Of a stretch of 64,000 nt of DNA, positions 1-9,321 are shown piece by piece. The stretch lies in NCBI GenBank assembly GCA_028285345.1, contig JANQPT010000030.1:33945-97944 (forward strand). Reading direction: 5' to 3'. The translations under genes were made by a program, and so were the position numbers. Position 1 is the first letter of the stretch. Each line of letters starts with the position of its first letter. The DNA comes from Planctomycetales bacterium. GTDB lineage: Bacteria > Planctomycetota > Planctomycetia > Planctomycetales > Planctomycetaceae. The notes under the pieces were generated by a model that was given only the letters and a program-made list of their open reading frames with translations, was not told the origin of the DNA and searched no databases.

Positions 1-1
1 C

Positions 2-334
2 ATATTCGCGATGGCGGCCAGTTTTCACCGGCTGACCGTCGTTGGCAATCAGAGCGGCCTCCGCGTGCAATTCGGACCGCTGCCGCTGTTCGGCGTCAGC
101 ATTCCCTATGAGTCGATGCGCGGTGTCGAGTCGTCCCGGTCGTCGTTGATCGACGGTTGGGGAATCCACTATGTGCCAGGCCGCGGCTGGACGTATAACC
201 TCTGGGGTTTTGGATGTGTGTTGATCCATCGGCATGACCAGAGCTGTATTCGCATCGGGACGGACGATGTCGACGGCCTGCTGACATTTCTACAGACGAA
301 ACTCAATGAGTTGCCGCCACCGGGTGACACGTGA
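2..334 (+). CDS. Small PH-like hypothetical protein, possibly 5'-clipped
   Basis: The frame is open to the left edge of the window, so the true start may lie outside; the first internal ATG is at 11 and gives 107 residues. The sequence is compact, with many beta-prone and aromatic residues (for example GWGIHYVPGRGWTYNLWG and a later IGTDDVDGLLTFLQ). This layout resembles small PH-like proteins in which a beta-sheet half is followed by a C-terminal helix. There is no signal peptide and no catalytic motif. Family assignment is by resemblance only and no function is proposed. It may belong to a gene pair begun outside the window. Confidence 0.45.
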   Translation: MFAMAASFHRLTVVGNQSGLRVQFGPLPLFGVSIPYESMRGVESSRSSLIDGWGIHYVPGRGWTYNLWGFGCVLIHRHDQSCIRIGTDDVDGLLTFLQTKLNELPPPGDT

Positions 335-631
335 CGCGTTGAGTCCCGCGGCGTCCGCAGTTCAACGCTTCGGCATTGAAGCGCTCGGCAGGATATGTGG
401 AAACATCGCGGCGCGATCATTCCGAACTTGGCTTTCGGCCGCAGCGAATTGGCGCAGTTTGTCCCACAGACGGACGAGCAGACAAGATCGCTCATCAATC
501 GGCGGCGCAGCGCGCTCTTGAATGCGAAGACAGACTGTTGATCGAGAGGTTCCTGCTCGACGATCACTGTTGATTTCTCCGAAGCGCCTGTCAAGAATTG
601 AACGTCTCGAGATTTCGCAACTGACTCGAAC

Positions 632-2758
632 GTGTCCCTCGAACCAGAAAGTCGTATCGTGCCGCGACAGATTAATCGCGCAATTCAGGCGGCCGTCTGC
701 GCCGTGTCTATTGCACTCTTCGCGGGTGGATGCGATGCAGGCAAGCAGGCCCCCAATCTTGGCGCCGTCAGAAATGCCGACTTCGTTGCGACGGATCAGC
801 AGGAAAGCGATCTCGTCGACCCTGATTATTGCTTCCGGTTGCGTTCTCCCAGCCAAAAATGGAGGCTGCAGGATGAGGCCGAAGTGCGTGGGCGTCTTCC
901 CGACGCGGTCGCTGGAGCAACCCGGGTCGGGGGTGCCTCTGGAGCAGTCATCGTCGAACCGGTCGGCAATGCCGACGCGGAGGGCTTTGCCACACATTTG
1001 TGGAATATCTCATCCAGCCAGGGAAACGTAGTCGAACCGCTGAAGCCGGTTGAAGTCTTCGGCAAGAAAGCGTTTCGCTTCACATCGACAACCGAGCTAA
1101 ACGGATTGTGGATTCAGTATGAGTATTTGGTCTTTGTTCACCACAATCATGGTTATCAATTGCTGTGCTGGGGCCTCGAGGGGCATTTTAATTCGTCGTA
1201 TGCGGAGGAGTTTTTTGGGGCGTTTTCTCTCACGGACGGAAAAGTACGCACCCGCAGGAACAAGACGCCGATTCGCGATTTTCGAGCAGTCGGCCAGCGG
1301 ATCGTCGGCGGCCGATTCGAGAGTGCCGTCGGTGGAATCGCGGCGAATTCTCGAGACGGTTGGACGGTGGTTATTGGAGCGGAACTCGATGGAATGAGCG
1401 AAGATGCCGAGTTCGGCCTGTACCACGCCGAGAAAAACATTTCAGTCGTCGTCATTACGGAAAGTGTTCGTGGCCGGGAGCCTGGCAAGTACATTCAAGC
1501 GATTTACAACGCCTTTGAAGAAAACCAAGAGGGTGAATTGAGCTTTGAAACGGTCCCGGAATCGGTGACCCATGCAGTTGGCGGACAACCGGTCGAATTC
1601 CGGCAGTACATCGAGGATTCGGGTTTAAAGACCCGGCACTTATTGGGTGTGCACGTACACGGTGGGCACGGGGTCCAGATTCTTTGCTGGTGGCTTGATG
1701 GGCCGGACGAAGACCTCCCGGCAACGTTGGCAAACGGATTACAGCAAATTGAATTCCTTTCGGCGGCCGAGCTTGAGACACTCGTCATCGAAATGTTGGC
1801 TCAACCCGATCCCGAAAACCAGGTCGGTTCGGATTGGTCGGTGAGGAACGGAGTTTACCGGGATTTTGCCTTGGGAGTGACTTGGAATAAGCCCAAAGGT
1901 TTTTGGAGGCTGAGCGGCGGAACCGCCGCCCAATTCCAGAATCCCGATGCTCGAATTCATGCTGAAGATCCCCATCGGGGCTTGTTTCTGCAGTTGCTCG
2001 CGGAACCTGCCGACGAATGGACACCCAAGAGCTTTCACGACGACATCACGCAGCTTGTTTTTGATAATCCCGTGGAAGCCACCGACACTGAAATCGACGG
2101 TCATCCGGCCCTTTCCTCGACTGCAGTCGTCCAAGAGGGGGAACTGGCCTATGAGTATCGCTTGGTAACGACCGTTCGAAATGACCAAGCGATTCAAATC
2201 ATGATCTGGGGCGCCCCGCACGATATGAAGTCGTTTGCACGCGATGTTGATGACGCATTGGCCGGGTTTCGCTTTCCTGCCGCAGCTCTGCAAGCAACCC
2301 GTCAAACGTCAACAGCCGTTGAAGATTACCGTGTGGGCTTCGCGATGAGGATGCCCGATACCGGATGGCAAATTCAAGGCAACCAAAACCCCGCGATACA
2401 ACCGATTGGGAATCACGTGCAGTTTTCTCGCCGCGGCCGTGCCATCCAAATCATGGGTCTCACGGCCCTCGCAGCCGGCCAGGACGAAACGGTCATTATC
2501 AAGGGGATGGAGAAATTGGTAAGCGTGAATTTCAGCCGGTTCAGCAACTCCAATCCGACGGTCTCTCAGACACACTTCGCCGGATTGACCTGGAACCAGC
2601 AGTCGTGGTCAACCAGCCAGTCGTCGATGCACTTCTTGACCGCCACTAAGGACAGAACCGTCTACGGGTTGTTGATTGCGGATGAAACGGGACGGGGAAA
2701 CGAACTGCTAGGAATCGTAAGGTCTGGATTTCATGTGCTCGATGATGCGAGCAATTGA
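632..2758 (+). CDS. Secreted lipoprotein with four related PsbP/DUF1795-like segments
   Basis: The product has 708 residues from a GTG at 632; a second in-frame GTG at 659 gives a tidier signal peptide, and no good ribosome-binding site settles the choice. A hydrophobic stretch ends in AGGC with Cys34 as the likely lipidated residue, so export and lipid anchoring are expected. After it, roughly four similar segments follow (about residues 60-210, 230-390, 410-560 and 570-705). Each opens with an aromatic-rich 'xxGFxxxxPxxxW' strand (YCFRLRSPSQKWRL, FALGVTWNKPKGFWRL, VGFAMRMPDTGWQI) and ends near an amphipathic stretch. This resembles PsbP/DUF1795-like domains that bind hydrophobic or protein partners. 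No enzyme motif was found and the role is unknown. Confidence 0.7.
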   Translation: MSLEPESRIVPRQINRAIQAAVCAVSIALFAGGCDAGKQAPNLGAVRNADFVATDQQESDLVDPDYCFRLRSPSQKWRLQDEAEVRGRLPDAVAGATRVGGASGAVIVEPVGNADAEGFATHLWNISSSQGNVVEPLKPVEVFGKKAFRFTSTTELNGLWIQYEYLVFVHHNHGYQLLCWGLEGHFNSSYAEEFFGAFSLTDGKVRTRRNKTPIRDFRAVGQRIVGGRFESAVGGIAANSRDGWTVVIGAELDGMSEDAEFGLYHAEKNISVVVITESVRGREPGKYIQAIYNAFEENQEGELSFETVPESVTHAVGGQPVEFRQYIEDSGLKTRHLLGVHVHGGHGVQILCWWLDGPDEDLPATLANGLQQIEFLSAAELETLVIEMLAQPDPENQVGSDWSVRNGVYRDFALGVTWNKPKGFWRLSGGTAAQFQNPDARIHAEDPHRGLFLQLLAEPADEWTPKSFHDDITQLVFDNPVEATDTEIDGHPALSSTAVVQEGELAYEYRLVTTVRNDQAIQIMIWGAPHDMKSFARDVDDALAGFRFPAAALQATRQTSTAVEDYRVGFAMRMPDTGWQIQGNQNPAIQPIGNHVQFSRRGRAIQIMGLTALAAGQDETVIIKGMEKLVSVNFSRFSNSNPTVSQTHFAGLTWNQQSWSTSQSSMHFLTATKDRTVYGLLIADETGRGNELLGIVRSGFHVLDDASN

Positions 2759-2995
2759 ACCGCGGTCTCAGCCAAAACAACCGCGTAGTGCAAGGCACCG
2801 GATCGTCGCGAAGTCGTATATAGGACCGAGATTAGAAGACCCGCTTTCAGCCGGCGATCCGTAGCCGGTCAGACTGTACCGCCCCTACCCGGCGTCCGGG
2901 TCTTTCGCCGCACCTCCGACTTCTCGTGCCACTTTCTGTAGACTGGCTCAAATTGTAGTGCAACGCGGCAACCGGCTACTGTCCGAGCTGGTTTT

Positions 2996-3178
2996 CTTCC
3001 ACTGGAGCATGATGCCGATGCCAATCGTCGCCTGCATGATGAGTTCACGGAACGGCACAACGGCCGGATCGAAATGGAAACCGAACTTAGAGTTGGCACG
3101 ACATTTCATATCTGGCTGCCGATCAACGATCAGAATGCGTCAGACAGCAGAGCCAAGCAACTCAGTTTGAGCAGCTGA
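2996..3178 (+). pseudogene. Relic of sensor histidine kinase C-terminus (HATPase_c tail)
   Basis: In the frame that ends with TGA at 3176-3178 the translation contains HNGRIEMETELRVGTTF followed by HIWLPI. This is the classic end of the HATPase_c domain of sensor kinases (H-G-G-x-I-x-V-x-S-x-x-G-x-G-T-x-F-x-x-x-L-P, the G2 region). Only about 60 codons remain: no N-box, G1 box, H-box or start codon occurs upstream in this frame. I read it as a decayed fragment left after deletion of a two-component kinase. A chance match is unlikely because the motif order and spacing fit over more than 20 residues. Confidence 0.6.
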
Positions 3179-3355
3179 CTTCGCGCGCTCGGACAACGCC
3201 TGCTGCTAACAGGTCCTCTCCAAAGGCGCTGAACGGGAAAGCCCCCGATGTTGTGTTCTCGGCCGATTGCCGGAACCGCATCAGCAACTGCGCGTTTGCA
3301 GTAGCGGCTGCGCTCGGTTTTTAACAAACTGGAGGTGAAGCGGCCGGATTCGGTA

Positions 3356-3361
3356 TATAAT
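3356..3361 (+). promoter_or_regulatory. Candidate -10 box for the WD40 kinase gene
   Basis: A perfect TATAAT lies 57 bases before the ATG at 3419, inside an otherwise GC-rich stretch. No convincing TTGACA sits 16-18 bases upstream, so this is a single-element match and the call is tentative. Confidence 0.3.
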
Positions 3362-3418
3362 CACCGTTTGCGTCGGAACGTGCACCGTTACTCATCTTTC
3401 TGAAGTCGCAGACAGCCC

Positions 3419-6400
3419 ATGAGCCACGACCCAGACCATGTCGCGAGCATTCTTGCAAAAGCGGTCAAGCTAAACTCTGCTGATGAACGGCAGCATTTTC
3501 TGGAGGAGGCTTGCCGAGGCGATCTGCACTTGTTTCGCCAGGTGGCAGAACTTGTCGAGGTGCATTTTGCTGTTGATCGGTTTTTTCAGAATCCGTCCGA
3601 CATCGGCTCGAAATACGAGAGACGAAGCGAAAGTGCCAATGAGTCATCGGGAACACGACTCGCGCGGTCGCGGTTGCCGAGTGTCGGTGTGCTTGGAGAC
3701 TATCAACTCGTTCGCGAAATCGGGCGCGGCGGCATGGGCGTCGTTTACGAAGCTCTGCAATTATCTCTCAATCGCCGGGTCGCGTTAAAGGTTTTTCCGT
3801 TTGCCGGTGTATTGGATCAGCGGCAGCTCCAGCGATTCAAAACGGAAGCTCAAGCAGCGGCGGGGTTGCATCACGGGAACATCGTTCCGGTGTATCAGAT
3901 CGGGTGCGAACGAGCCGTCCATTTTTATGCAATGCAGTACATCGAGGGTCAGGATGTCGCCGAGTTGATTCGCCAATTGAGAAATATGGCGGAACTGGAC
4001 GATTTCGATCCGGTCGCTCGAACAAGCTCGCACGGCCCCGCGGACGGTCAGTTACCGACGTCGGAATCACCAGGCGTCGAGCCAACGACACGTATCGCCA
4101 ATCTGTTGATTCCCAGTGATCAGCGCGGCGTGCGTGAAGATGCAAATGGCGAGCTGGCATATGACACGTCGGCAGCAGAGACAGCCGACAGCCTGCCGTC
4201 GGCGGGAAGCACAATGGATTCGGTCACGACTCTCGGGTTCTATCGCAGAATCGCCGATTTGGGCATCCAGGCAGCCGAAGCTTTGGCGTTCGCCCATCAG
4301 CACGGGGTGTTGCACCGAGACATCAAACCCTCGAACTTGATGCTGGACGCCGATGGCAAGCTGTGGATCACCGATTTTGGGTTGGCCCGTGTCGAGGGTG
4401 ATGCGGGGCTGACAATGACCGGCGATGTGATGGGAACGCTGCGCTATATGAGTCCCGAGCAAGCCGGTGGACGTCACGCTGTCGTTGACCAACGTAGTGA
4501 TGTCTACTCACTCGGTGTCACGCTGTATGAGATGTTGACGCTTCATCCGATCTTTGCAGGCTGCAGCCGGGCGGAGCTGATTCAGAAGCGTGAACTGGAA
4601 GGACCGGTTCCGCCGCGGCGAATCAGGAAGTCCTTGCCGCCGGACTTGGAGACCGTCGTGCTGACAGCGATCTCCAAGAATCCAGACGACCGGTATGCGA
4701 CGGCGCAGGAGTTGGCCGACGATTTACGGCGGTTCTTGGAAAACAAGCCGATCCAAGCGAAGCGACCGACAGTGGTGAAACGAATCACCAAATGGGGTCA
4801 ACGCCATCGTTCACTCGCAGCGTCACTGCTGGTGTTGATGTTGGCAGCTGTAATATCGACGGCTGCGGTCCTGAACGTGGGTGACGGCAACCTGATCACT
4901 TCCCGACCAGTCAGCAGAATTGACGACAATCATGTGGATGACGAAACTCCGGGAATACCGTATTCCGGTGAGTTTTTGCCGGGCGTGATTCCCGAACCCG
5001 TGAGCGTGCCGGAACTCGGCCTGTGGCAGATCGCCACCAAAAGGCCGCGCGGGGTGTTGAAATCGGGAGTCTTCAGCCCCGATGAACGCATGATCGCGCT
5101 GGGCGAGGCGGGCAACGTCAGGATCTACGATGCGACAAATCTGCGATTGCTGACGATATTGGTGGGACATACGGGTCACGTGACCTCGGTTGCGTGGCAT
5201 CCCTCGGGCCGGCAATTGGCCTCCGCCAGTTGGGACGGCACTGTCCGGTTGTGGACGGCCGACGGAATACCCACACATGTGCTCAATGGACACGTCGGTG
5301 AGGTGAATTGTGTTGCCTGGCATCCCGACGGGACACAATTGGCATCAGCCGGAGCGAACGGAACGATTCGGCTGTGGAACGCAGACGGCACAAGTGCGGG
5401 CCTCCTGCGCAGCCACCGAAACCATGTGTTTAGCCTGGCCTACAGCCCCGATGGAAAACTATTGGCCTCTGCGGGCGGAGACATTCAACCGCCCGACGAA
5501 CGTGGCGACCCGGGCGACAATGCGATTCGCCTGTGGAGTGTCGCTCAAAAACGAGTCATGACATTGTTGGAGGGCCACGATCTTACGGTGCGGTGTGTGG
5601 CTTGGAATCCAGACGGATCGCAACTGGCATCCGGAGGAGGCAACGTCTTTCGATCACAAGGACCGACGCGCCGCGAAGCGGGGACGTTGCGGCTGTGGAA
5701 TACAGATGGCACCGCAGGCCCTGTGGTGACGGGTAGCTTCCAGGGAATTCATGCGCTGGCATGGAGCCCCGATGGTCGGCAGATCGCATTTGGCGGGCGC
5801 CACGAAGCGATCTTGATTTGGGACCGAGAGATGCCGACCCACACAATGGAGTTCACCATTCAAGGAATCGACATCAACACGATCGTCTGGAACTCAGACG
5901 CGTCAGAACTATTGACGACGAGCCGCGCATCGATGGTCGTTTGGCACCCTGACGGCTCACCAAAGCGAACGCTGCGGGGATTGCTGAACGGTCCGCGATT
6001 CACGCACGTCAGCATCAGTCCCGATGGAGAATGGCTTTCATCGCGAGGGCGTCTGTGGCGAACTGATGGAACACCAGGCCCGGACCTACGTGGGGCGCAG
6101 CAGCCGGTCGATTGGAGCCCGAATGGGAAGTGGATTGCGTGCGCTGGTCCCAATTCGACGGTGCGACTCTTGGACAATCAATTTGCTCGGGAACGGATAT
6201 TGACGAAGCATCACCGATATATCACCGGGATTGATTGGGACAAGCACAGCAATCGAATTGCATCGACGAGCGGTGACGGCACGACTCGCGTTTGGGATTT
6301 GAGTGACAATACGACACAGACACTAAGTACTGTCGATCAGTCACCACGCCAGTTTCGTTCAGTGAAGTTCAGTCCCGATGGCCGGTTGATCGCTGCGACC

Positions 6401-7879
6401 AGTTGGGGAGATTCGGCCGTGCACATTTGGGACCACGCAGGCAAGATTCGCGCTGTGCTGAAAGGACATCGCGGCGGCGTCGAATCGGTCGACTGGTCTC
6501 CTGATGGTAAGCGGCTTGTCACCGGAGGCGGCCTGAAGTTGCGGTTGTGGTCGTCGAACGGCGATCTTGCGCGCGAATTGGAAGGCCATACCGCCGAAGT
6601 CTATGCCGTTGCCTGGAGTCCTGACGGGAACTGGATTGCCTCGGGGGCGACCGACGGCACCGTTCGACTCTGGCATGCCGATGGCGGCCACAGTCGGACA
6701 TTGAGAGGCCACCACGTCGGAATTCACGCGCTTTGCTGGAGCCCCGATTCCAAACAACTCGCCTCCGCCAGTTGGCTCGACGGTACACTTCGAATGTGGA
6801 ACATCGATACTCTCAAGACGCAGTGGATGTTGCTGTTGATTGACGATGCCGGCAGGACAGTCACGCTGAGCCCCAGCGGGGAACTCTTCCACTACGATCG
6901 GGCGATCGCAGAAGAAGAGCTACTTTATTTGAGAGAGTCCGCAGACGGCAAAGTTACAGTAATGACTTTTGCGGATTTTCACGACAGACATGCCGGTGCC
7001 ATGGTCCGACATCTTGGAGAGTTGAGCTGGCTGGCTGCTCGTCGCCGAGAAATCGCTCAAGCGGAATTCCGGTATCGGCAGATGATCGCCTATGGCAATA
7101 GGGCCAACTATGAGACCATCCGTGACAATACCTCCGCACTCGTGGCAGCTCTCACCGAGATGCAACAGCACGAGTCTGCGCTGTCGATGATGTCAGCGCT
7201 GATTCAGCTTGACTTGAAGCTCATGGAATCGCACTCGAAACAAGGACAGGCTACGAACAGGCTGATTTCCAACTTGGCCCGCAGGCATACGCTTTTGCTC
7301 AATCTGAATCGACCCCAAGAGGCATTAGCCGATGCGGTTGAGATTCAGAGACGGCGTCCCAACAGCAGTCGGGGCTTTTATCTTTCTGCATCACTGCTCT
7401 GGGAGTTAGGTCAGCATGACCGCGCGCTCAAAGACTATGAAAAAGCCTACGTTCTTGAACCAAATCGGCCGAAAAACCAACTGGGATATGGGTATGCCTT
7501 ATTCAACCATCCACTTCCCGCGGCTTGCAATCTTGAGTTGGCCGCAAAGCTGGTTCGGCAAGCGATCGCTTTGAGCCCGGACTGGGTCTCAGCATGTCGC
7601 ACGAATGGAATGCTGGAGTACCGCCTGGGAAATTGGCAGGCGGCCATCGATTCGCTTCAAAAAGCGATCGAGCTCGAGACCGGAGCATCCCACGGCACTG
7701 AATTCTTCTTCATGTCGATGGCGTACACCCAACAAGGCAACCAAGAGGAGGCTGCCCTTTGGTATCGGCGGGGCGTCGAGTGGATGGGGAAAATGGAGCC
7801 CGAAAACTCCGACATTAGACGCTGGAGGACCGAAGCGGAAGAGTTGCTGACACTAAGAGAGACAGCAGTTCAACCCTAG
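3419..7879 (+). CDS. Ser/Thr protein kinase with two WD40 propellers and C-terminal TPRs
   Basis: The product has 1486 residues. The kinase domain begins at about 95 with GRGGMG (102-107) and ATP-binding Lys124, and continues with HRD (catalytic Asp301), DFG (319-321) and the APE-equivalent SPEQ. All catalytic residues are present. An acidic/Ser-Thr-rich insert of about 85 residues (188-272) separates the hinge from the HRD lobe, where ordinary Hanks kinases have a short helix. One membrane helix follows at about 466-485. Next come about 14 WD40 repeats (540-1130; blades end in RLW, RIY or HIW), enough for two seven-bladed propellers, then TPR-like helices to the end. The likely topology is a cytoplasmic kinase with an extracytoplasmic sensor. 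The substrate is unknown. The nearest hairpin terminator lies 55 bases downstream. Confidence 0.9.
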   Translation: MSHDPDHVASILAKAVKLNSADERQHFLEEACRGDLHLFRQVAELVEVHFAVDRFFQNPSDIGSKYERRSESANESSGTRLARSRLPSVGVLGDYQLVREIGRGGMGVVYEALQLSLNRRVALKVFPFAGVLDQRQLQRFKTEAQAAAGLHHGNIVPVYQIGCERAVHFYAMQYIEGQDVAELIRQLRNMAELDDFDPVARTSSHGPADGQLPTSESPGVEPTTRIANLLIPSDQRGVREDANGELAYDTSAAETADSLPSAGSTMDSVTTLGFYRRIADLGIQAAEALAFAHQHGVLHRDIKPSNLMLDADGKLWITDFGLARVEGDAGLTMTGDVMGTLRYMSPEQAGGRHAVVDQRSDVYSLGVTLYEMLTLHPIFAGCSRAELIQKRELEGPVPPRRIRKSLPPDLETVVLTAISKNPDDRYATAQELADDLRRFLENKPIQAKRPTVVKRITKWGQRHRSLAASLLVLMLAAVISTAAVLNVGDGNLITSRPVSRIDDNHVDDETPGIPYSGEFLPGVIPEPVSVPELGLWQIATKRPRGVLKSGVFSPDERMIALGEAGNVRIYDATNLRLLTILVGHTGHVTSVAWHPSGRQLASASWDGTVRLWTADGIPTHVLNGHVGEVNCVAWHPDGTQLASAGANGTIRLWNADGTSAGLLRSHRNHVFSLAYSPDGKLLASAGGDIQPPDERGDPGDNAIRLWSVAQKRVMTLLEGHDLTVRCVAWNPDGSQLASGGGNVFRSQGPTRREAGTLRLWNTDGTAGPVVTGSFQGIHALAWSPDGRQIAFGGRHEAILIWDREMPTHTMEFTIQGIDINTIVWNSDASELLTTSRASMVVWHPDGSPKRTLRGLLNGPRFTHVSISPDGEWLSSRGRLWRTDGTPGPDLRGAQQPVDWSPNGKWIACAGPNSTVRLLDNQFARERILTKHHRYITGIDWDKHSNRIASTSGDGTTRVWDLSDNTTQTLSTVDQSPRQFRSVKFSPDGRLIAATSWGDSAVHIWDHAGKIRAVLKGHRGGVESVDWSPDGKRLVTGGGLKLRLWSSNGDLARELEGHTAEVYAVAWSPDGNWIASGATDGTVRLWHADGGHSRTLRGHHVGIHALCWSPDSKQLASASWLDGTLRMWNIDTLKTQWMLLLIDDAGRTVTLSPSGELFHYDRAIAEEELLYLRESADGKVTVMTFADFHDRHAGAMVRHLGELSWLAARRREIAQAEFRYRQMIAYGNRANYETIRDNTSALVAALTEMQQHESALSMMSALIQLDLKLMESHSKQGQATNRLISNLARRHTLLLNLNRPQEALADAVEIQRRRPNSSRGFYLSASLLWELGQHDRALKDYEKAYVLEPNRPKNQLGYGYALFNHPLPAACNLELAAKLVRQAIALSPDWVSACRTNGMLEYRLGNWQAAIDSLQKAIELETGASHGTEFFFMSMAYTQQGNQEEAALWYRRGVEWMGKMEPENSDIRRWRTEAEELLTLRETAVQP

Positions 7880-7933
7880 TCTGCCGAACGACCTATCGAC
7901 ATAATTTGCGGCGACACCACACGCGAAATCAAA

Positions 7934-7965
7934 CGAACGTCGAGAGAAATATCTCTCGACGTTCG
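7934..7965. terminator. Strong hairpin between convergent genes
   Basis: A perfect 14-base-pair inverted repeat (left arm CGAACGTCGAGAGA) closes on a four-base AATA loop. It lies 55 bases after the kinase stop codon and 63 bases from the stop of the convergent RTX gene, so it can serve both. There is no long T-run on either side, so it may stop or stabilise transcript ends without being a textbook intrinsic terminator. Confidence 0.65.
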
Positions 7966-8027
7966 GCGTTTCCTCGTCAGTTAAAACTCTAACCACCGTC
8001 GCTCGAAGGCAGGTTTGACCGCGCCGT

Positions 8028-9023
8028 TTACCGTAGTGAGGTGAAGCGAATCGACAGTGGCGACCGCTGTCCCAGACACATGTCGTCGGACGCGTTGAAG
8101 TCGTTAGCATGATCGGCTTGCCAGTAGTACATGCCGGCGCTGCCGTTGTAGATGAAGCGTGAATGCCAGGCGCCGTTGGTGACGAACGTATCTCTGCCGT
8201 AGCCGCCGTAGAGCTCGTCCGTCACGCCGTCATCGCCGCCGTCCAGGTAGTCATCACCGATCCCACCATACAACTCGTCCCTCCCCGTCCCGCCGAACAT
8301 CTCATCGTCGCCCTCGCCGCCGTAGATGGCGTCATCGCCGTCACCCCCTCTCAGAACGTCATCGTCGCCGTCGCCGAAGAGAAAGTCGCGGCCGATCCCA
8401 CCGTCGATTTCATCGTCGCCTTCAAATCCCCAGAGATAGTCGTTTCCAGCTTCGCCAAAGATCGTATCATCGCCGGCGTCCGCTTCGATCGAGTCGTTGC
8501 CGTTCCCTCCCTTAATGTAGTCGTCGCCGGCTTCTCCGAAGACCGTGTCGTCCCCATCACCGGCAAAGATTCGATCGTTTCCCCCATACCACAAGTCATA
8601 ATTATCGTCGCCATGAATCTCGTCATGGCCACCGTTGGCCCAAATGTAGTCATCGCCGTCCCCGCCGACGAGCGTGTCATGGCCGTCTCCGCTGAGGATG
8701 TAGTCACGCCCTGCTCCGCCGTCAATATCGGCGCGAATGTTGGTATAGTTATAGAGATAGTCGGTGCCATCGAAGCCGTGCATCTCGATCAGACGGACGT
8801 CGCCGGCGCTGTACGTTTCGACCTGGCTGGTGATTTCCGCTCCAAAGGTTCGCACCGTAACAGTGACATCGTCGCCTTGTTGCTGCACAAGGACGACGTC
8901 ATTGTCGTTGGTGCCGTGGATCCTCATCACGCCGCCCCAGACACCGATCGACCCGGCCATCAGCCGGCGGGCTTCCAGGTTCTCTAACGCTAAGCTGCGA
9001 GTCTTCTCAGAGTTCGTATTCAT
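8028..9023 (-). CDS. Exported RTX (calcium-binding nonapeptide repeat) protein with LEPR-type N-terminus
   Basis: The ATG at 9023 is preceded by AGGAG seven bases upstream (9031-9035), so I prefer it to the longer frame that begins at 9056. The product has 331 residues. Near its N-terminus is LALENLEARRLMAG, the planctomycete 'LEPRxLLA'-like motif found at the start of many exported giant or RTX proteins. From about residue 85 to 270 there are tandem GGxGxDxUx-type repeats (GGDGDD, GGNGNDSI, GGTGRDEL), which form a Ca2+-binding beta-roll. An aromatic C-terminal tail of about 60 residues follows. No enzymatic domain is present, so it may be a surface or matrix protein. The gene converges on the kinase gene. 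Confidence 0.85.
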   Translation of the reverse strand: MNTNSEKTRSLALENLEARRLMAGSIGVWGGVMRIHGTNDNDVVLVQQQGDDVTVTVRTFGAEITSQVETYSAGDVRLIEMHGFDGTDYLYNYTNIRADIDGGAGRDYILSGDGHDTLVGGDGDDYIWANGGHDEIHGDDNYDLWYGGNDRIFAGDGDDTVFGEAGDDYIKGGNGNDSIEADAGDDTIFGEAGNDYLWGFEGDDEIDGGIGRDFLFGDGDDDVLRGGDGDDAIYGGEGDDEMFGGTGRDELYGGIGDDYLDGGDDGVTDELYGGYGRDTFVTNGAWHSRFIYNGSAGMYYWQADHANDFNASDDMCLGQRSPLSIRFTSLR

Positions 9024-9321
9024 TGTTTTGCTCCTGTTCCGAAAAGAATTGGGCACACTGTCGACGATTTGACACGGCGCACGCTGGACGCCGCCGCTCT
9101 GTTCAGCAGTTCACCACTGCCCCGGCGGTTTAACCCTTTTCACTACATGAAGCGTGCTCGACGTATGGATGTGGCGCGAAGATTTTTACGTCGATTCCGA
9201 GATTCCTCGGACAGTCGATGAATTCGTACTTGGCACGCCATGACCTGGGAAATCACGTAGCGCTACGTTTGACGTGCGCCCGTTGGTGCTCAAGTGGCGG
9301 AGGGAATCTTGCTGGGGTAGG

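Larger units (their letters stand above)
2759..3418. other. 660-bp intergenic region holding a gene relic and a promoter candidate
   Basis: No complete gene is visible. The stretch holds the C-terminal relic of a histidine kinase (about 2996-3178) and a perfect TATAAT (3356-3361) in front of the kinase gene at 3419. The rest (2759-2995 and 3179-3350) shows no coding pattern I can recognise. Confidence 0.6.

Noticed and set aside
8163..8987. 274-residue plus-strand frame with Val/Ile/Ala-rich repeats
   Set aside because: It is the antisense image of the RTX repeats; its apparent hydrophobic periodicity comes from GGDGDD codons read backwards.
9232..9250. TTGGCACG as a second sigma-54 site before the DUF1275 gene
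   Set aside because: The -24 element is good, but the base pair ten positions on is CC, not GC, so the essential -12 element is missing.
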